In this document: piece after piece, positions 12,648-27,179 of the stretch
Layout of the letters: each line of letters starts with the position of its first letter
Position numbering within the stretch: the first letter of the stretch is position 1
From: Chytriomyces cf. hyalinus JEL632
Lineage: Eukaryota > Chytridiomycota > Chytridiomycetes > Chytridiales > Chytriomycetaceae
DNA length: 64,000 bases
Direction of reading: 5' to 3'
Assembly: GCA_025435555.1 (NCBI GenBank)
Contig: JAIWWG010000002.1
Coordinates: 496,001 to 560,000 of the forward strand
Notes under the pieces: model-generated
Told to the model about the DNA's origin: nothing
The model's input: only the letters and a program-made list of their open reading frames with translations
Database searches by the model: none
Translations under genes and position numbers: made by a program

Positions 12648-15609
12648 ATGCAGTCAGACCCGCATCTTCTGGGCAACCCATCGAGCAGCAACGGGCGAAG
12701 TAGGCACTCTACTGCGGCCAATGTCGGCGGTGAAGGACCCACTATTCGCGGTATAATCTTAAATATCCTTTGTGCACACTCTTATCAAATGCTTCCTTCT
12801 CGCCACAGAAATCGACACGATGCTTGCGGCATTAACAGAGCAAAGGAGGCTTCTTGCGTCCAACGAGAGACTGATTCAGCTGGAACTTTTGAGGCGCTTT
12901 CTATCACGCTCGAAACTTGCGAAGGAACGGGTGAGTTTTTCGCTGGTCGTTCGCATATGCTGCGTTCGTTCGTTCCCTTTGTATCTGATTTTGTGGATAT
13001 TCTCTGACGTGTTTTTCTTGTCAGCAATTGAGGGAGCTGATGCAGACAATCAACTGCATTAACAACGATCTCGCCGCAGTTGACGCTGAGTTGAGCGAAT
13101 TCTCTGCAAGTCCATCAACATTGTCCGTATCCCAGCACTCCGTCAAAGATTTATCTCAGACTTTCTCATCAATGATCGATTCTCAAAATGTGCCGTCTAC
13201 TCCAATTACCACAAACCCTGCGATTCAGCGTGCATCTGCATCTATTACAACAGCAAGCAGTGTATGCAGTTCTCCAATACCTTCCCAGCAGCTTCCGTCT
13301 TTGACGGCACCTGCTTGGGGTGTCAATGTTGTGCATGCACCACTGACAGGAGATGTTTCAGCATTCATTGGAGCTTCTTCCCGGAAGCGCGTTCATTCGG
13401 TAGTTCGGCACAAGTGTTTGTTTGCTCGTTTCTGACTTCATCAAACAGGAAATGGACGAATCAGAGCCGCTTGTTACGCCTCCTCCCCTCGTCGAGATTG
13501 CGTCAGATCCACACCCTCACAGACTGAAACAGTCGCTGCCTGATCCAATGCAGCGCCTTTTGCGGTCGAGGATGACTCGAGTTGATGCCCATTTCGACAA
13601 CTTACTTGAAAACTACTGCGAATGGCGACGCACTGCCCAAATACCCATTCTCCACGGATCCATACCCATGACCACAAACATCCAAATTCCACCTTCACTT
13701 CCATCCTTTACCCCTGCCAGTCTTCAATCCAAACCATCCATCTCCAGCAATCTGATTTCAACTGACGAACCACTGCTTCGCGGAGTTGAACCCTTTTCCG
13801 CGTCTTGTAAAACGTTTGCAGAGTCCTTAAGTTGCATTAGCCGCGTGTCCTCATATAAAACCTTGGCGCGCATCAACTACGCAGACAAGCTCGTATCGGG
13901 GACAGGCTCGGGGGCTGTCGCTGGCGGGGGTTCCTCAGGAAACGGAAGCGGAGGTCCTGGCAGCATCGTGAGCGCAATTGAGTTTGACCGAGACGATGAA
14001 TTTTTTGCAACAGCCGGAGTGACGCGCAAAGTTAAAATTTACGAGTTTGAAAGTGTCGTAAAAGATTGGACTGCTGAATTTGGTGGGGGTGGGAATGGAG
14101 AGTCACATAAAGCAAGAAGGAAAGGCTTTGTTACGAAGCCGGCGAGAGGTCCAGTTTTTGTCACAGACTCTTTGCGCGATGATCCGTGGAACAAGAGTTC
14201 AAATGAAGCAAATGCATACGCGCAAAAATCGACGGACGGTTCAGACAACGAGGACGAAGATGATGATTTAATGGATGCGATTCCGCGTTACCCTATTCTT
14301 GAAATGAATGGTCGCAGCAAAATAAGTTGTCTATCGTGGAATTCGCATTTCAAAGCTCATTTAGCTGCATCGGATTACGAAGGCATTGTTACTCTGTGGG
14401 ACAGTACCTCGGGTCGCGCAATTCAAGAATTTGAGGAACACGAAAAGCGCGTTTGGTCGGTGGATTTCAATACAAGCGATCCTCTGCTATTGGCTAGCGG
14501 GAGTGATGACTGCAAAGTTAAAATCTGGAGTGCAAATCAACGCGGATCTGTTCAAACCATTGAATCAAAAGCGAATATTTGCTCAGTCAAGTGGAATCCT
14601 GTCTCTGAGAGGCATATTGCATTTGGGTCGGCTGGTAATGCGATTTTAAATGTTTTGTTCAAGTGCCAGTCTCTTACTTGGCGCGTTTTATTTTTGTTTT
14701 GGCGCAGACCACCATATTCATTACTACGACCTGCGAAACGCTGCGTCACCCCTGTATATTCTCGAAGGACACAAAAAGGCAGTATCATACGTCAAATTCA
14801 TTTCAAACAACGAAATAGTGAGTGCTTCAACCGACAGCACTTTGAAATTATGGAGTCTGGGGGCGTCTTCTGGCGATGCCACCAGTAAAACAATGTATGA
14901 TGAAGTCCCAACCACTCTTCTTGGTCCCATCACATCTCCCTCCGTGTTTGGCCCGCTTTCCACGTTTATCGAGCGGAATTTGACTGAAAATATTATGCAA
15001 TCTGATATTTTCAGAAAATCGTTTGTGGATTTTTTCATTTTGGCCAATCTCTTGCGTTGCGCGGTTTTCAAAGCTGATTGTTTAACCGCGTTTTATTCAT
15101 ATATTTCAGTGCTGCGTCAGTATTATCGCTCCCAAAAACACCGACCAAGCATTCTGGAATCATGGAAACCGACACGCCCTTCTTGCACGGATCATACCAT
15201 TTACCTGACGAGCGGCCTCGCAATATTCGCTCCTTTTCTGGACATGTGAATGAGAAAAACTTTGTTGGGCTGAGTGTCAACTGCTCTGGCGACTTTATCG
15301 CATGCGGCAGTGAAAATAACAGTGTGTACACGTATTCAAAAAATTTGGTGAATCCGCTGATTGTGCATCGGTTTGGTAACGCTTTGGACACTGTGACGGT
15401 ATGCCTTTCCCATTTAACTTTTTTTTATACCATTTTTTATTTCCGTCTCACCTTGATTCACATCATCATTGCCGAACACACAGGGGTTGGAGGTGGCAGA
15501 CGCGGATCCATACCACTTTGTGAGCAGTGTGTGCTGGAAAAAGAAGGATCCAGATGTCCTTATGGCTGCAAACTCTGTTGGAGGGGTCAAGGTCATGAAA
15601 ATGGTTTAA
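12648..15609 (+). CDS. COP1-like coiled-coil WD40 protein lacking the RING finger
   Basis: Seven exons (12648-12750, 12809-12930, 13025-13399, 13449-14634, 14708-15020, 15110-15398, 15484-15609) sum to 838 codons, giving 837 residues. From residue 35 the protein matches COP1 (RFWD2): a coiled coil ([16 protein letters not shown]), a variable linker, then a seven-blade WD40 domain with COP1-specific strings such as [78 protein letters not shown] and [15 protein letters not shown]1 normally has a RING finger before the coiled coil, but here only 34 Cys-free residues precede it. A Ser/Pro-rich insertion sits between two WD repeats (about 14860-15200). In plants and animals COP1 is the substrate receptor and E3 of CUL4-DDB1-linked ubiquitination; ligase activity of this form is doubtful. 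Confidence 0.9.
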
Positions 15610-15730
15610 TGTCAATCAATGCACAAAAGGAAATCAGTAAAATATTGGCTATCATTGCTTAGCGCTGCACCTATCACAAAGATATCAAAAAAAAAAAAAA
15701 CTCTCGGTGATTTATTCATCAGTTATGAAA

Positions 15731-17180
15731 TCAGAATCTCTTTCTCGCATCACTGTTGCCATATGCACCTCCATAAGTTGGAACGGACGACGTGCTTCCC
15801 CCATATCCAGCAGAAGCAGGGGGAGGCGGAGCAGCCGCCGCGCTGGGAGCACTGGCACCATACCCACCTGAAGCGGTACTTCCTGCATATCCACCAGCGG
15901 CTGCACTGTTTCCATACCCACCACTTGCTCCATATCCTCCCATACCTGATGGATTGGCTCCGTATCCAGCACCTCCGGCACCGTAACCTCCCGACGCAGC
16001 ACCATAACTAGCGGAGCCAGCCCCACCACCATACGAGGAAGCACCGCCACCGTATGAACCACCAGAACCACCATACCCGCTACCACCGACAGCACCAAAT
16101 CCGCCACTCTTTTCAGCCAACGAAGAGGGTGCAGATGATGAAACACCCGAGTACTTTCCACTGCCACTGCCAATACCCCCCATGCCACCAGCACCTTGCT
16201 TTGAAAACAACGTCTGAATCACAACAATCTGAATAATGGCCGTCAAAATGATGATTCCATTCTGCGTGATGTTGAACCAAAAAATGCGATTCTCAGTGCT
16301 CTTGACCGTGTCAAAGTTTCGATTCTCACGCGTTCTGAAGTAACGCAAGTCACGAATGATACCCCCGTAATGGTTGTGCATGTTTTGAATGCTCGTTTCC
16401 ATGGGCTTCATGTCCGGTTTCGCTGCCAGTGTGGCCTCGTCTGTGGGCTTTTCGAATTTCAGGTCCTTGTCTTTTTGGTAGTTTCGGGACGGAATTTCGT
16501 GCTGAGCGAGGATTTCAAAGTCGAATTTCTGGTTGGGTTGGGTTGCAAGAAGGGGGAGAGTTATGGACATGTATCAGTGATGAGGCGAAGAAGATAAAAA
16601 CCATATTAAAAAAATTAACAGCAGATCAACTGCCATGGAATGCACGCAGTTCAAAACAGCACTTTCGGGTGGATGGCCGCGAAAGCGTGAAAAGAAAACA
16701 CTACTAATAAACATAAAAAAAAAAAGGCATTCACGATAAACACCTTTTCGGCGAACGAAGACAGCAGATTGAAGAAGCAAAATTTAAACTCTCCAATCGC
16801 CGGCGCGCTGAATACATAGTCCCCGGTTTGCTCCTTGGTTCCAGATAAGACTGTTTCACCCGTCGTCGATGAAATCACTTCATAGTCAATGTCGAAATCT
16901 CCTCCGCTTTGGACCTAAAGCAATATATACAAAATGGGTGAATTGAGCGGGGAGTTGAAAAAGGGGTGCAAGCATTCGGAAGGAGCATGTGATTTTTATA
17001 GTGCCCTGCAATAAAGCCATTTCAACGCACCGAGAAGTAAATTGAGAGCTTCTCTTCGACGTAGCGACTCTCTGTGTAAAAACAGGGCCGTTCATGGGCA
17101 GCCATGCTGTATGTCAGAATCGCGGCAAGGGCCGCGGACGAGTGCACGATCCAGAGGAGGGCAGTCAGCGCCAGTCTCAT
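15731..17180 (-). CDS. p24/emp24 (TMED) cargo receptor with a long Gly/Tyr-rich tail
   Basis: This is a p24-family type I membrane protein that would cycle between ER and Golgi in COPII/COPI vesicles. Three exons (17031-17180, 16744-16914, 15731-16528) join to 373 codons. Residues 1-20 form a signal peptide. The GOLD domain follows (ERPCFYTES-VEEKLSIYFS, VQSGGDFDIDYEV, GDYVFSAPAIGEFKFCF). A coiled coil with HNHYGGIIRDL and RTRENRNFDTVKSTENR leads to one membrane span (ILTAIIQIVVIQTLF). In typical p24 proteins only about 10-15 cytosolic residues follow, with FF or KK sorting signals. Here a tail of over 130 residues made of GGY/GYG/SYGGG repeats follows and ends in ARKRF. The LF just after the span could still serve COPII. 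Family call firm; tail unusual. Confidence 0.88.
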
Positions 17181-17373
17181 TTTTTAAATCTTTTTTTTTA
17201 TAAAATTTGTTCCGCTTATTTACAGTTTAGTGAATGGGGGAAGAAACAAACAACAAAAAGAACTGAGACAGAAAAAGAAAAAAGAAAATAGCAAAGGATG
17301 ACCTTCAGAATCAAACTGGAAATAAAAGTAAACCTACGGAAAAATGGGAAAAAAAAAAAGGTTAACAATTAGA

Positions 17374-20017
17374 TCACTGGCACCGTTTCAACACTTCATT
17401 AAGCCACAGTTTCCTTCCCCGCTCAGGAACGATTCCCTTCAACATAACAAAATCTGCTCTATCGCTGCGCTTTTGCACACAAATCGGCGCGAACATGTTT
17501 GTCACACTAGTTTGCTGTTGCTGCTGTTGTTGCTGTTGTTGCTGTTGTTGCTGCTGTACCGCAATTGCATGTGAAGCAGGGTTCGAGCTTCCCGTATCAG
17601 ATCCCAGCGATAGAATAGGGCGCTGTTGCTGCTGATTTTGATGAGAGAACGAAGGAACGTGAAAGGATGACCTCATTTGGCCCGGATGAGTGTGATGAGG
17701 AAGCGCAGATTCGTGAAATTTTGGAGTGTGACCGCCTGAGTTGCTGCCAATAGCGCTGGCTGCGTTTCCATTGGAGCCAACAGACAAATGGAATTGTTGT
17801 TGGGATGTGTGTGTGTGAAACATCTGATACGGACTCCCTGAACTACCAGTACAAGAGCAGGTTCCAGCAGGTTTACCACATGCAGAGCATATCGATGCTC
17901 CATGTGATCCGACAATTATCTGCGCAGGGATGGGTCCTCCTCGAGAACGAGTGTTTCCCGCCATGGCAATAGGCAATGGCGCCGATTTCGGAGGAGACAC
18001 TGATAGAGGGTTAAAATGCATCATGTCCCCCTTTGAGCCGCGTTTGGCACTGCTGGCAGTGTAGCTGGTCGTCTGTGAATTTGGACCCATCACTGACGTT
18101 TTCCTTGCATAAACAGGGCCTGGTGACGGTTCTACAGAGCTGGATTCACGATTTTGCTGTTGCTGCTGTTGATTGTGCTGCTGTTGCTGCAAAAGTAATA
18201 GCTCGGCTTTGGAGCTTCCGCTATTTCCTCGCCGAGGAACCGGAGATGCCGATGGACCGTTCAGAGTTTGTTTTCCTCGTGCAGGTGCGGTCGAAATATT
18301 GGGCGGCGAAGTCTGTACATTCAGAAAGAAAGACATTATCAGGAGCTGCCCAAAAAAAAAAACCCCTGAGATTCAAACCTTTCGATTATTCCTTGAATCT
18401 AGGTTGCCATTAAACCCATTGATTGGCCCATTTTGATTTCCATCTCGACGCACTTTTTTTGACGGTAAGCTGCTGCCTTCAACAATCTTCCCATTGGCGA
18501 TGCCGTTGGGTAGTGCCTTTTTGGTGTCCACAATATTACTTCCATTCATTAAATGTTGCTGCTGCTGGAGAAGTTGTTGCTGTTGTCGAGAGCGTTTACT
18601 GCTCGCTTGGGTCACCACAGTCGACGATGCATCAGCCAAAAAAGCAACTCCCGAGTCCCTGCTCTGCATTCCATAGGGCATTTGCTGTAAGACTTGCTGC
18701 CCATTCAGGCCAATCCCTATTCCCCCGTTCAGCCAGAGGAAATTTAGCGGAGGAACGCCGGTTTCGTAGTACTCGGTCGCAAGCCGTACCGACTTGTCAT
18801 TACGAAAATTGAAGCCATTAACTCCATTCATGTACGTGGTATAAGGCGGCTGATTGGGGCTAAAAGGCATGGCAGCTGTTTCGGGTATTGTTGAACTGAA
18901 AAGAAAGAACATCACAAAAGCACGTTACTATCCGCGATTCGCGGCATCTCTCCGGAAAAATGACAAACAGATGCACTCACAATGATGCATCTTCAAAGTA
19001 GCACACAAGGTATTCCCCATCTTTCGGTTCAGTAACGTCGCTCCCAGTCTGTAAAATCAAGAGTCAGTTGAAGCAAAAAAAAGAAACGGGAAAAAAAAAA
19101 CCCGAAGACGCAACTGCTCTCCGAAAGTCAGGTAACTCTTTTTGTGATACGACGACTGCGGGCCACCACCATGGAGCATTGGCATCGTCAGGATCTACAA
19201 ATACAATATTTTGCCGTTTTGCAGAGGAATTGGAGGACGTTGTAGCTGAAGATTTAGACTTTGAGTTGGAGGGAACAGATGAGATTGACTGTAAAGATGG
19301 CCGCCTTGTTGCGGCTTGGTGCGAATGCGACGACTGCGCAAGTTTGTTCAAGACGGCAGGAGAGGCCGCCATGGAGTAATCAGAGAGAGTCTCTGAAGGC
19401 GCCATAGCTGGAGGCACGACTGCTGGCTGGACAGCTGTGGTGGAAGAAGTGTTCTGCAGTGGGGAGTCTGGGGGGGAGTGGCGCGGGACGTCAGTGCTGG
19501 ACTCAATGGAGTGGGGATAAGGGAGCCGAATCTGGTCGTCTTGATGGGGAAGTGTGTGAGGGAGGGAGAGGGCGTCAGCAGTGGTTGCATGGGCGGTGTC
19601 TGCCTGCATGATATTCAACTTCAAGTCCTTCTTGGCCGGTTCTTCAGCGGAGCCTGGGGGCGAGCTCGGGGTTGGAAAATGGGGAGAAGAGGAGGACGAA
19701 GTAGGTTCCAAGAACGAGGGGGTTGTAAGAGGGTCTGCTGGTGCGACACTTATTGCGAGAAGGTGTGTTTGCGCAGGGCCGTGGGACATAACTCGTATCC
19801 CTGCTGCAGTTGTTGCCGGTATTATTGAGACGATATTGGCGTCTTTCTCGGTCCGTGCTTGCACTGCGAGTTGTTGTTGGCTTCGTTGTCTGTGGTTGAG
19901 AGCTGAAGGACTTTTTTTCTTTTCGATCTCCCTTTTTGGTTCCAAGTGCACAAAGGAAACTTGAGACGAAGGTATCTCTTTTCGCTTCTTTTTAAGCTTT
20001 TTTAGCAGTTTTAACAT
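17374..20017 (-). CDS. Large polyQ, low-complexity protein with a PWWP/Tudor-like Trp-rich domain
   Basis: I see a probable nuclear protein. The first exon is basic (LKKLKKKRK) and then Ser/Pro-rich. It ends with VDPDDANAPWWWPAVVV, which resembles the start of PWWP/Tudor-like chromatin-reader modules. The following exons continue the fold with DGEYLVCYFEDASFS, then PFSPNQPPY, VRLATEYYETG and LNFLWLNGG. The rest is low complexity: several Gln runs, one about 15 residues long at 17513-17557, Asn/Ser-rich stretches, and a lone Cys cluster (ICSACGKPAGTCSC). It ends at 17374, facing away from p24. A transcription or chromatin cofactor is the likely role, by composition only. The start and the intron at about 19060-19130 are not certain. 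Confidence 0.66.
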
Positions 20018-20071
20018 TCTCCACGGTCAAAGAATCTCATTTTCGCTCTCACACGAGCCCAGAGAAATCCA

Positions 20072-21278
20072 TCATCCTCTCTTTCCACCACCACCACCGC
20101 CTTTCCTCCTCAGCTTTTTGGTCGGCTTCCGTGCCAAGGTCTGCTTCATCACTTGGATCTCACCGAATTTGCGTTTGAGATAGGTTTTGGTTTTGTCATC
20201 CGCCAAAACTTCCTCCACAAGCCCATCTCGGCGATCGCGTTTGTTGATGCGCCCGTGCTTGTGAAACTCTCCTGCACCCTCGATCACGGTGCCCATTTGA
20301 AAGAATTTCGGAAACTCTGGAGCGTTTTTGTCTGCCCGACGATAATGGTGTTTTGGGTCTAAAACGTTACGAGCTTTGATGATTTGGATTTCGCGCTTGA
20401 GGTTGTCGGTCAAGTCAGGGGCTGGAAGATCGAACCATTTCGGGCCGGCCGTTTCTTTGATCAACTAGAAAATCGAATAGAGGCGATCAGAGGAGACACA
20501 ACGACAAGGTGAAAGAGTTGATAGATTTGAAGATTTCTGTCAAAAAATAAAAAAGGTACCTTCTTTTTGGTTTTCGCATCATGATCCAATTCGGGTGCGA
20601 TTTCATTTTGCACCCTCGCCACGACGATCCTATCAAGCAGACCCTTTGAAGCACCCCTTCCAAGGCCTTTCGCAACATCTTGACTGTTTTTGCTGTGGCT
20701 GTTAACAGGGCCGGCAGCATTGCCCTTTACATGCGGCACGATCATTTCAGTAGTCTTTGTAGCAATCTCAATCTTTGACGGATTCAAGCGAACAGGGCCT
20801 GTTGAAGACTTTTCGACAAAGTACGGGTTGTGAGAAGGTGGAAGATGGGCGTCGAGTTTGACTTGGCTGGTTGAAATGTCCAGGGATCAGCTTATCGACA
20901 AAATAAAAGCAAATCGAGAAGAACGAACACTAGTAAAGAGTCTTTCCCGGCAAATGTGGTTGATGCTAGTTTGCTGTTGACTTCAACGGTGTCGTTTGCT
21001 GCCTCGTCAGCGACGCTAATTGCAGCTCTTTGCTCCAAAGCAGAGGTCGCCTGAGACAGAAGAGCATCCAGATCTTCTTCCGTGTATGAATAGACGTTGC
21101 TGAGATCCAGAAAGGATTGAGCCCGTTTTGCTGTTTCGCTCGCGTCGCCATCCACGGTCACGGCAGTATGCTCCGCTGCGCGAGACGGCGAGTCTGGTTT
21201 GATAGTTTTCGAGTGCCGTGATAAGAAGCTCTTCTTTGCCTTTGGAGTGGCCCTTGCAGGGGTCTTGACTGTGGCCAT
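20072..21278 (-). CDS. FCF2: rRNA-processing protein FCF2
   Basis: This nucleolar protein is needed for early pre-18S rRNA cleavages (relative of DNTTIP2/TdIF2). The C-terminal exon holds the whole Fcf2 domain: GPKWFDLPAPDLT, LKREIQIIKARNVLDPKHHYRR, PEFPKFFQMGTVIEG, then LVEEVLADDKTKTYLKRKFGEIQ, and a Lys/Arg/Gly-rich end (KKLRRKGGGGGG). Upstream exons give a basic N-terminus (TPKAKKSFLSRHSK) and acidic linkers. At least two introns interrupt the gene (about 20466-20560 and 20880-20930). The start at 21278 is only 36 bp from the ATG of AROM on the other strand, so the two genes must share core promoter sequence. Confidence 0.9.
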
Positions 21279-21314
21279 GTTTTAACCAGAGAATAAAAAA
21301 AAAGAAAGAATAAA

Positions 21315-25193
<3,879 letters not shown>

Positions 25194-25353
25194 TGAAGTC
25201 AAAAATAAAAATTATCGCAATTGCCAGAATACTAGAAATACTGTACGTCGGCCGATTCTCTGTTGCAAGAAACGGGATGCTGTCATACATAAAATGGGGA
25301 AGTTGATTTGCTTGAAGTAGGCGCGCCCTTGAAAAAAATGAGACCTGTGTAAT

Positions 25354-26367
25354 AATGAACCACCAAATGAAAAAGCAAATCCTTGAGGCTGCCGTAACTC
25401 GAAGAGCGAAGAAGGAATATCGAAGCGCGTGTAGGTTTCCAAGTTGCGGCTGTTACATGGGGACCAGGGGGAGAGGATTATGTTTTTGGAGACTACCTCA
25501 TCCACAAGAGACCCATCAAAGGCATCCGTGCGATTATTAAGGACGCTCAAGTGGCATTGCGGATTCACAAGACGGCACCATTTATTCGAATTACGCCGTG
25601 GCGCATGGAATGGTTTGCCAAGGCGGTCCCTTCACAGCAAGCAACGCCAAACAAGTCATTCGCAGTTTGGTACAAGCTACTCGAAACTACCAGTTTCTTG
25701 TTTCGCGGCTGTTTGGCAATCTGGGTGAGAACATCTTGTACGCGTGCGGTTCGAGTCGCGACGCCAGCAACTTCAGCGAGGCAGTGCAGCTCCGCTTCAC
25801 CCGCAACGAGGCCGCTGCAAAGTGGGCAGCATATCAGAAACAAGCGTTCAGGTCCAAAATCAGCCACCTCTTTGCCGAGGCGTGTTCGACTGGTGGCGCG
25901 CTGTTTGCGCTTCTGAATTCACGCAGCCCACGGTCCGACTGAAGATGTATCCGACCCTGACAAGGACGACGCGAGCCTTGCTAGCGGCGGATTTTAGCTC
26001 CAAGTGTCTTCTGGTCAAACCCAGCCGAAGCGACCTCCACAATCCCTTGGTGGCTCAGCCGTGCAATCTTCGAAATGATTCCATCTTCTGCAACCAGTTT
26101 CTGAACGGCGAAGTGATTTGCGAACAAGACGAAGTCGTGGCAGTCATGATGATCACGTGTGCACTTTTTGCGCACGGGCACATTGTTTGGTCGAACCTGA
26201 ACGGTATGTTGGGAGCAAAGCTGGAAGCCACTGTGCGTTACACGAATGTTCCGTGGATTGATGCTGCCCAATCCATCATTTGTGACCCCAGTTTTGTGAG
26301 GGCCAGCATGGATGTCAGAGAAGAAGAAGAGTACAACTCCAAGTGGAGACGTTGGTATCCAGAATAA
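25354..26367 (+). pseudogene. Broken unknown gene with two or three frame changes
   Basis: I do not recognise the product. Codon use in this stretch looks protein-coding, but the reading frame changes without obvious intron borders. One frame gives MNHQMKKQILEAAVTRR. A second, from about 25430, gives VAAVTWGPGGEDYVFGDYL up to about 25550. The first frame resumes with DGTIYSNYAVAHGMVCQGG and runs to about 25880. A third frame (ADFSSKCLLVKPSRSDLHN ... EEEYNSKWRRWYPE) ends at 26367. Single-base deletions near 25420 and 25550, and one more change near 25890, would explain this. The other strand has no better reading. It borders the repeat island, so a decayed gene is more likely than a multi-intron gene, although a few unusual introns cannot be excluded. 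Confidence 0.42.
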
Positions 26368-27170
26368 AGTCCACAAACTATGTTTTATTATTGGACACAG
26401 TTGGAGGCACACACAATCTGACAGACACATATAGTAGCTGTTTAATTCGCATGCTGGGCATGACTGCTAAATGATGTGCATGCAGCCTCAAACAATAGTT
26501 TTTATGTTGAATTTGAGTGAAAAATTAGGATACAATTACCCAACACAATTTGTTGCCACTGCTACTTGTTGACAATTGCATCTGAAACAATCATGTTCCC
26601 ACACACAGGTTCCCACACTCTCGTTCTCACTCACACATTCCCACACATACACATATGTTCCCACACACTTTGTAAATCAATGATAAAGCTTCTACCAATT
26701 GAAAAACAATACAAAACAAATCTCCAAAACATACAGACTTGAATATCAACATACCAGCAACAGAGCTTATGGAAGATCAGCAAGAGTGTCAAAAATCCAG
26801 AACAAGTCCATGTCAGGTTGTCATTATGGCTGCAATGATGGCAGAGCAGAATGTAAGTTGTGTCAGAAATCCAAATTGATCCTACAACATAGAATCGTAG
26901 AAGGTGCTGATTTGGACAGGAGAGGCGTCTGAACACTCAAGGTGGTCTGAGGTCCTGTAGGAAAGTCTGAGGAATGGGTGGCCACATTCATTGGTGAACA
27001 AATCAAGGTAGATATCAGAATTGATGCATTTTTCCAAGATATCAAAAACAAACAAAACAACCTATAAAGTAAACAACATAAATAAAAATTGTCACTTGCC
27101 ACTATGATTTTACTGAGTTGCACTCTATGCACTGCATTTCAAGAACTGGACAATTCCCATTAAAGCGCAA
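26368..27170. other. Non-coding, AT-rich spacer
   Basis: No convincing reading frame on either strand. It contains an imperfect GTTCCCACAC-type simple repeat at about 26592-26670 and long A-rich stretches (about 27040-27090). It leads into the truncated retroelement. No endonuclease-like coding sequence is visible here, which is why the retroelement is judged to be 5'-truncated. Confidence 0.6.
26592..26670. repeat. Imperfect GTTCCCACAC simple repeat
   Basis: GTTCCCACAC or close variants occur at least four times within about 80 bp, with interspersed CACACA. It is likely a decayed microsatellite or minisatellite at the edge of the repeat island. Confidence 0.55.
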
Positions 27171-27179
27171 TTTGGTGAT

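Noticed and set aside
12751-12808. RING finger hidden in the first intron or upstream of the COP1-like gene
   Set aside because: The intron is 58 bp and the upstream gap to SPP1 is 82 bp. No Cys/His series occurs in any frame there.
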